A DNA stretch of 44,896 nt from assembly GCA_017433825.1 (NCBI GenBank), contig JAFRGL010000011.1, positions 1 through 44,896 of the forward strand, written 5' to 3'. Under the pieces are notes generated by a model. It was not told the DNA's origin and did no database searches. It worked only from the letters and a program-made list of their open reading frames with translations. The stretch is from Eubacterium sp. (GTDB lineage Bacteria > Bacillota > Clostridia > Lachnospirales > Lachnospiraceae). How positions within the stretch are numbered: the first letter of the stretch is position 1; every line of letters begins with the position of its first letter. Positions 40,335 to 44,896 of the stretch are shown in pieces. Both the position numbers and the translations under genes were made by a program.

Positions 40335-41165
40335 ATGGAAAATCGTCTTAAAGCATACTGTGATAAAATGGCGGAGATAATTCAAAAGAACAAAACTCCT
40401 AACACAATCAGTATGGAATTGTTACAAGGTACAACATCTATCGAAATATCCAAGGTTGCTGTTGAAGACCGTGTTGTTATATCAAATTACGTTTTAAAGC
40501 TCCTCTCAAAAGAGCAAAGAAAACAACTTGCCATATCTCTTATCGAAGAGCAAGTTTTGAAGCAACGCTCTCTACTCTCTCATTGGAGTACAATTACTGC
40601 CCAATCATCGATGATAGATACCGGATATATTGCTCAGCATTTAGTATCTCTTCAAACGCAAATCGCAGGTCAAGGCATGCGTGGCAAAGGAGATGATCTT
40701 TGCGATTCATCCGAAGTAAAAGCAGCAAACTTCTTGGACTCTCTTGATAAAAATGGTGCAACTGCTCCAAGATGGAATTTTACTGCAGTAACAAAAGATA
40801 TCATGGAACGCTTTCTTGATTATAAAGCCATTTACCTTTTATCGATTGATAACAACCCTGATGGCGATTTCCGTATCAGAATTTGGAAAGTAAATATCCA
40901 CGAACACACAATTCTGCGTAACCGATACATAGAGTGGATGAATAAACTTGGCTACCCCAAGTTTGCGGATACCGCCAACAAACCTAGCGTCAACTTCCAA
41001 TTGTTCCCGCCCAACAACGGTACAAACGAAAACTTTGCTCGTCACGGAAACGGACGTGCTAACGGTTTTCCAAAACTGCATATTCCGCTTGAAAACACCC
41101 CTGGCTCAGAATTGATTTTCAAGGCTGAAATAATAAACAATCAAGTTATCATAAGCCAATTTTAA
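40335..41165 (+). CDS. Type II restriction endonuclease, MamI-like
   Basis: 276 residues. It starts five bases after GGAGG. The central block QIAGQGMRGKGDDL (110-122) followed by DSSEVKAAN (124-132) offers a PD-(D/E)xK-like site with Asp120, Asp121, Glu127 and Lys129. It resembles what I recall of the MamI family (known site GATNNNNATC), but I could not compare sequences. A role in restriction is supported by the controller gene upstream and a convergent adenine methyltransferase that ends 43 bases away. No HNH or GIY-YIG motif is present. If the family is wrong it is still most likely the nuclease of this system. Confidence 0.68.
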   Translation: MENRLKAYCDKMAEIIQKNKTPNTISMELLQGTTSIEISKVAVEDRVVISNYVLKLLSKEQRKQLAISLIEEQVLKQRSLLSHWSTITAQSSMIDTGYIAQHLVSLQTQIAGQGMRGKGDDLCDSSEVKAANFLDSLDKNGATAPRWNFTAVTKDIMERFLDYKAIYLLSIDNNPDGDFRIRIWKVNIHEHTILRNRYIEWMNKLGYPKFADTANKPSVNFQLFPPNNGTNENFARHGNGRANGFPKLHIPLENTPGSELIFKAEIINNQVIISQF

Positions 41166-41171
41166 GCGTAA

Positions 41172-41203
41172 AAAAGCCTCTATCTGATTAGGTAGAGGCT
41201 TTT
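41172..41203. terminator. Bidirectional terminator between nuclease and methyltransferase
   Basis: An 11-bp perfect stem, AAAAGCCTCTA (41172-41182) with TAGAGGCTTTT (41193-41203), 10-nt loop. T-rich tails exist on both strands. It lies between the stop codons of two convergent genes. Confidence 0.9.
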
Positions 41204-41207
41204 AATC

Positions 41208-43238
41208 TTAAATCATATCAAGTGTTTTCATCTGTTCTGTTATTTGGTTCTCAGCCGCATAAATCTTAGATACTGATTCTTCAATGATACTATTGATCTT
41301 AGCAAACTCCTTTTTCTTCTTTTCATTTTTAGGAATTGGTATCAGTATATCCGCAAGCTGTTCCTGTTTAATTCTACTGTGAGACGAAGATGTTCCCGAA
41401 GTAAGATTTTCAATCTGTTTCTTAACACTCTCCGTTCTAAGCAAGAAACAAAGTGTATATACATCAACATTCTCTTTTGCCCTCATTATTTCAAATTCAT
41501 TTGAGCAAACCATATTATAACTTCGTTTAGGAACAACCGCCATTCTAGGAATACGAGGATTTAGCTTCGAAAAAATCAGATCTCCCATTTCACAAGTTCT
41601 CCCCTTCGATATGGGTTCAAAGCTCTCAACCTCTTCAAAGTTTATAGTACAATCGGCGTTAATGTGTAGAACACTAATATGCCTGATACTATCAGATACC
41701 ATATAGCTCTTTCTTGTCTTAGTCACAAAATCAACTAGTTCAGATAGTTTAACAACATCATAGTCTTTCTTCTTGTCTTCAAGCTTTTTAAGAGAATTAA
41801 ATCTCTCCGCAGAGTAAAAACTAGGTTTTAAGATATTATCCGTTAATTCTTCATACAGAATAGATGTAACAGAGGGTTCTTCTGATATAACTCGTTCTTT
41901 AAGTGTTGAATCAATCAACCTCTCAGATACAATCTGCATCTGATTTTCACCTTTTGCAATCTTAACAGGTACACCACTTCTCTCTTTTACAACATATCCA
42001 AGATCCTTACATGTTGCCATGAAAAACCTTTTGTTCAAATCTGGTTTAGTCTTCTGAACATATAAGATACATGTATTTGTCCGTGTTCCTGCTTGGGCAA
42101 ACGTAACAGACGGCAGCTCTACTACACCCCTAATTTGTACCATCTTCAAGAGTGCCTCTCTATACAGAGCATTGTTTCCTTTTGAGGCAAATACCGAATC
42201 CGGAAGTACTATTGCCAAATAACCTTTATCCTTAAGTAACGCAATACATCTATCTAACATCAAAAGTTCTGAGTCTACCGATGAAACTGATATATTGAGC
42301 GACTCTAAAATGGGGTATTTATCAACATCCAATTCAGAAACCATGTACTCCGCGCCAAAAGGAGGATTTGTAAAGATTAGATCTATCGATCCTCTATAGT
42401 TGTCTATACTACTATCACCTGTAATACTGTTTCCAATCTGAATATTTGAAGGGTTAGATCCCAATAATAACGCATTTATTTTGGATAAACGCACCATTCG
42501 ATCTATCTTATCTTGCCCTACTATTCCATTCATTCGGAATTTAGTAACAATCTTTTGAGAGTCTTCCGGATATTTCTTTTCAATAAACCTTGTAAAATGG
42601 TTAGAGCTCTCAATAAGCAGTGTTCCAACTCCGCATGTCGGGTCCATAATCTTAAACGAATCAAGGGTTTTCTTTGAGAAATATCCATCATTTACCATAT
42701 CATTAAAAATGATATCTAACATAGGATTAGAAATCTCGTATGGCGTCATATACTGAGCGTCTTCTTTGTTATTTCTAAAGTTTTCCCGTACAAAATGACC
42801 AAAGCACTCGTTAATAAGGTCGAAATCCTGATACTGCTTCGTCTTAAGTAGATTCAAAAAATCTATTTTTTCTATTTCGCTAATAACCTTTTCTGCTAAA
42901 CTATTCTCAGTAGGTTGGATATTCAAAGACGCATTAGCTCCAAAGATATTGGTACCATCATCGTTGTTAAACAACTCATTTTGGACCTCCTCTTCGAATA
43001 TAAAACGAATGGCATCCGCAACTTTTTCGGCATCTCCATAATTGTCCTTAGCGACCTTGCGAACATAATTAAGCGATAGTTTTTCACCTCTTTTTGCCAT
43101 TGAAAAACTAATGGCTATTAGTTTTGTGATTTCATCCAACTTCGCATTAGAATCATCAATTCTTCCATGGCTGTGATAATACTCTCGCAAGTTAAGCAAG
43201 ATGTCATAAAACATTGAATAACTGACTCCCGTATTCAT
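41208..43238 (-). CDS. N6-adenine DNA methyltransferase fused to a half specificity subunit
   Basis: 676 residues from the ATG at 43238 with GGAGG eight bases upstream; the longer reading to 43268 lacks a site. An N-terminal helical part resembles the HsdM N domain. The methyltransferase core has motif X QYMTP (162-166), motif I DPTCGVGT (199-206) for S-adenosylmethionine, and motif IV NPPF (291-294), the adenine-N6 gamma-type order. From about residue 500 follows a segment resembling a type I specificity (HsdS) half: one target-recognition domain (VVKLSELVDF to NEFEIMRA), then a long helix (KKEFAKINSIIEESVSKIYAAENQITEQM). A dimer with one recognition domain each would read an interrupted palindrome. 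It should protect the host from the neighbouring nuclease. Confidence 0.88.
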   Translation of the reverse strand: MNTGVSYSMFYDILLNLREYYHSHGRIDDSNAKLDEITKLIAISFSMAKRGEKLSLNYVRKVAKDNYGDAEKVADAIRFIFEEEVQNELFNNDDGTNIFGANASLNIQPTENSLAEKVISEIEKIDFLNLLKTKQYQDFDLINECFGHFVRENFRNNKEDAQYMTPYEISNPMLDIIFNDMVNDGYFSKKTLDSFKIMDPTCGVGTLLIESSNHFTRFIEKKYPEDSQKIVTKFRMNGIVGQDKIDRMVRLSKINALLLGSNPSNIQIGNSITGDSSIDNYRGSIDLIFTNPPFGAEYMVSELDVDKYPILESLNISVSSVDSELLMLDRCIALLKDKGYLAIVLPDSVFASKGNNALYREALLKMVQIRGVVELPSVTFAQAGTRTNTCILYVQKTKPDLNKRFFMATCKDLGYVVKERSGVPVKIAKGENQMQIVSERLIDSTLKERVISEEPSVTSILYEELTDNILKPSFYSAERFNSLKKLEDKKKDYDVVKLSELVDFVTKTRKSYMVSDSIRHISVLHINADCTINFEEVESFEPISKGRTCEMGDLIFSKLNPRIPRMAVVPKRSYNMVCSNEFEIMRAKENVDVYTLCFLLRTESVKKQIENLTSGTSSSHSRIKQEQLADILIPIPKNEKKKKEFAKINSIIEESVSKIYAAENQITEQMKTLDMI

Positions 43239-43300
43239 ACTTGACCTCCATTTAGTAAGATGAGACAATTGTACAGCGGACGCAAAACAGATACAAGATA

Positions 43301-43591
43301 CTAATCAGTTTTTCTGATGCGTATCGCGTTTATTCTTTTCATTTTCTCTTGACGCTCGACTATTGTTTTGTCCGAACATCGCCTCGGATGACTATAAGTA
43401 ACGTATTTCTTTGGCATCTCATACGTCTTATCGATACCTGTTTCACCTATGCACTTAAAGGTATCCGGATACTCGATAACTAAGGCATCAACTTTTCTCA
43501 TAACGGCAGGATCTCGGGTATATATTGTTGCCATCTGATCCTGTGCATTGAAATTGATTATGGTCTCCTGCTCATATCGTGTCATCTTCAT
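43301..43591 (-). CDS. Small conserved protein of mobile elements, unknown function
   Basis: 96 residues. An AGGAG site lies ten bases before the ATG at 43591. The N terminus MTRYEQETIINFNAQDQMATIYTRDP and the basic C-terminal region (SHPRRCSDKTIVERQEKMKRINAIRIR) are of a type I know from integrative elements of Clostridia, next to recombinase genes. The function is not established; a small DNA-binding role is possible from the charge. It lies between the methyltransferase and the serine recombinase on the same strand as both. Confidence 0.65.
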   Translation of the reverse strand: MKMTRYEQETIINFNAQDQMATIYTRDPAVMRKVDALVIEYPDTFKCIGETGIDKTYEMPKKYVTYSHPRRCSDKTIVERQEKMKRINAIRIRKTD

Positions 43592-43631
43592 TCTCTGTTA
43601 GGCTCCTTTCTCGCGCACGCGCGCGTATATC

Positions 43632-43681
43632 CCGTCTCCCTCTTAGGGGAACGTGCGCAGCCGTTCCCCGACGGGAGACGG
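43632..43681. repeat. Nested perfect inverted repeats
   Basis: Outer arms CCGTCTCCC (43632-43640) and GGGAGACGG (43673-43681). Inner arms GGGGAACG (43646-43653) and CGTTCCCC (43662-43669) with an 8-nt loop. It can form a stable two-tier hairpin in DNA or RNA. There is no T-run, so it is not a simple terminator; it lies upstream of the 96-residue gene. Confidence 0.7.
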
Positions 43682-43838
43682 ACGGATGGGATGGGATAGG
43701 ATAGATGATGATAATAGGGGTATATCTTTCTTTTATCTTTTCTTTGCTTCTTTCTTTTCGTTTTTCTTTCTAAGGGGGAAGAGGAAGAAGGAAGGCAGGG
43801 AAGGGAAGGCTCCCTCTCGGGTATGTCCGGCATACCAC

Positions 43839-43847
43839 TTATCCACA
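43839..43847 (+). promoter_or_regulatory. DnaA-box-like sequence
   Basis: TTATCCACA, an exact match to the DnaA-box consensus, with a partial second match just after. A single box may be chance. Confidence 0.3.
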
Positions 43848-44035
43848 TTTCCACATATCAAAAGACACCCTCTGGGATCTGTATCTCTACCGATCTCTTC
43901 GGATGCCATTTCTTGTTCAGTACGCTCGTTAATTATCGTATGGACTTAGGCTCTTGGTCTGCTTGCCGACACTAATATGGGTTCGGTATCTTCCGTTCCG
44001 TTCTTTGCGTTAATTACCGTTGTACCGGCCATATG

Positions 44036-44896
44036 CTAAATCCCTGCTTGTATCTCCTCCCAACGTCTTGTCTTTCGTCTGTCCTCACGCTGCTGTGTCC
44101 TGCGCCGTGCCACCTGCTTGTTGTAGTTGGCATCCCTGCCCTCAGCTTTGCGGATCATATACTGCTGATGACGCTTGTCCTTCAAGGCTTCTTTTCTTGC
44201 AAGCTCAGCCTTCTCTTCCTCGGTAAGCTCCGGCTCCTTCATGGTGGACGGTTTGTATTCCCCGATAAAGTTAAAATAGATTTCAAGCTTCTGTGTGGTT
44301 TGTACACTGCACTTCCGATCACGCTCATGTACAACTACTTTATCAACGAATTCATTGATCATTATCGGGGTAAGTACCGTGAAGTCTGCGTATCTATCTA
44401 CAAGCTTGATGAATTTACTTGCTGACCGGACTTCTTTCTTTTCATCTGCAATAGTTACCCTTAAATCTCTGACTCTCTGCTTAAGTGCGTTCTGCTCTTC
44501 TTGATACTTGTTATACAGCGCTGTGTACCGCTGTGCATTCAGTTTGCCAAGTGCCTGATCCTCATAGATCTTCATGATCAGCGTTTCAAGTTCATCAATG
44601 CGCTTCTCAGCCGTTTCAATCTCCAGCATAGCCCCGCTATGGTCTGCCTCTTTCTGCTCCCCGACAACGGACTCGATCTCCGCAACAAATGCCTCTCTAT
44701 CAAAGTTCGCATAGTCGATGATACCTTTGATAGTCTTGGAAAGAATCTGCATCACATCTTCAGCCTGTATCCTATGTGGGGAAAGACATCTGTCTGTATC
44801 TTTCGCTTTGTTATATCTGCCACAAGTGAAATACGCTTCTCTTTTACCGTTATTTACCCTGTGAACATAAAGCGTATGACCGCAATCGGCACAATA
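44036..44896 (-). CDS. Large serine recombinase, C-terminal part (runs off the right edge)
   Basis: The last 287 codons are visible, with the open frame reaching the window edge. The visible part begins in the recombinase zinc ribbon: CADCGHTLYVHR, then FTCGRYNKAKDTDRCLSPHRI, with four cysteines. A long coiled coil follows (AMLEIETAEKRIDELETLIMKI and onward), then VLTPIMINEFVDKVVVHERDRK and TQKLEIYFNFIGEY, the C-terminal segment of TnpX/TndX-type recombinases. A basic tail closes it. The catalytic N-terminal domain is outside the window. Such enzymes excise and integrate mobilisable transposons and conjugative elements, so DNA to the right of the window, and perhaps the genes to the left, belong to such an element. 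Confidence 0.92.
   Translation of the reverse strand, partial: YCADCGHTLYVHRVNNGKREAYFTCGRYNKAKDTDRCLSPHRIQAEDVMQILSKTIKGIIDYANFDREAFVAEIESVVGEQKEADHSGAMLEIETAEKRIDELETLIMKIYEDQALGKLNAQRYTALYNKYQEEQNALKQRVRDLRVTIADEKKEVRSASKFIKLVDRYADFTVLTPIMINEFVDKVVVHERDRKCSVQTTQKLEIYFNFIGEYKPSTMKEPELTEEEKAELARKEALKDKRHQQYMIRKAEGRDANYNKQVARRRTQQREDRRKTRRWEEIQAGI

Larger units (their letters stand above)
43592..44035. other. 444-base non-coding stretch with structured and skewed sequence
   Basis: No convincing gene is seen. It holds a CG-alternating run (43612-43626), a nested hairpin (43632-43681), GGAT-rich short repeats (43683-43705), a pyrimidine tract followed by a purine tract (about 43725-43810), one DnaA-box-like site (43839-43847), and a direct repeat CGTTAATTAYCG at 43927-43938 and 44008-44019. 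It may be the control region or an end-proximal part of the recombinase element. Confidence 0.6.

Noticed and set aside
43588-43854. 88-codon minus-strand frame whose stop overlaps the start of the 96-residue gene
   Set aside because: No ribosome-binding site, and the protein is only Lys/Arg/Pro/Ser-rich sequence produced by the purine and hairpin tracts.

Overview
The window looks like a chromosomal segment of an anaerobic Clostridia-type Bacillota, probably Lachnospiraceae or a close relative. The reasons are strong GGAGG ribosome-binding sites, TTGACA/TATAAT promoters, a T-box leader, a tmRNA with an ALAA-ending tag, oxygen-sensitive 2-hydroxyacyl-CoA dehydratase chemistry and a LeuA of the long type. 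The backbone is GC-rich by eye; positions of about 40,000-43,600 are clearly AT-richer.

Layout. 1-1,318: start of ilvB and leuB (branched-chain amino acids). 1,417-7,211: operon of a 1,411-residue double dehydratase activase, tgt and yajC. 7,427-12,197: two carbohydrate-esterase-like hydrolases, a malic enzyme and a PIN/NYN-like protein with a long low-complexity tail. 12,344-15,393: two overlapping fumarate-reductase-type flavoproteins, divergent from a CBS-regulated Mn pyrophosphatase (15,608-16,942). 17,054-18,817: a lipoprotein that fuses two beta-rich repeats to a solute-binding domain. 19,068-21,656: ssrA (tmRNA), clpX and a small alarmone synthetase. 21,859-27,795: thrC-rnhA-tyrS-alaS. 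27,974-28,609: a zinc-ribbon protein, divergent from T-box-controlled leuA (29,123-30,787). 30,901-35,800: operon of a CapA-like phosphoesterase, two dehydratase subunits and a family III CoA-transferase. 35,880-38,597: a large LTA-synthase-like membrane protein. 38,858-38,932: tRNA-Pro(GGG).

Right of the tRNA the window becomes accessory: a REP-associated (Y1) transposase element with hairpin ends, then a compact restriction-modification island (controller, MamI-like nuclease, and a methyltransferase fused to half a specificity subunit). Next come a small protein of the kind found on mobile elements, a structured non-coding stretch, and the C-terminal part of a large serine recombinase that runs off the edge.

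Genes that may work together: ilvB, leuB and leuA in leucine synthesis. The CoA-transferase and two dehydratase subunits should convert a 2-hydroxy acid to its enoyl-CoA; they need an activase, and the only one visible is the giant protein at the left. ClpX, tmRNA and the alarmone synthetase form a stress and protein-quality cluster. The strongest candidates for something new are the CapA-linked dehydratase operon, the twin KRGWSWE flavoproteins, the lipoprotein fusion, and the island with the methyltransferase-specificity fusion.
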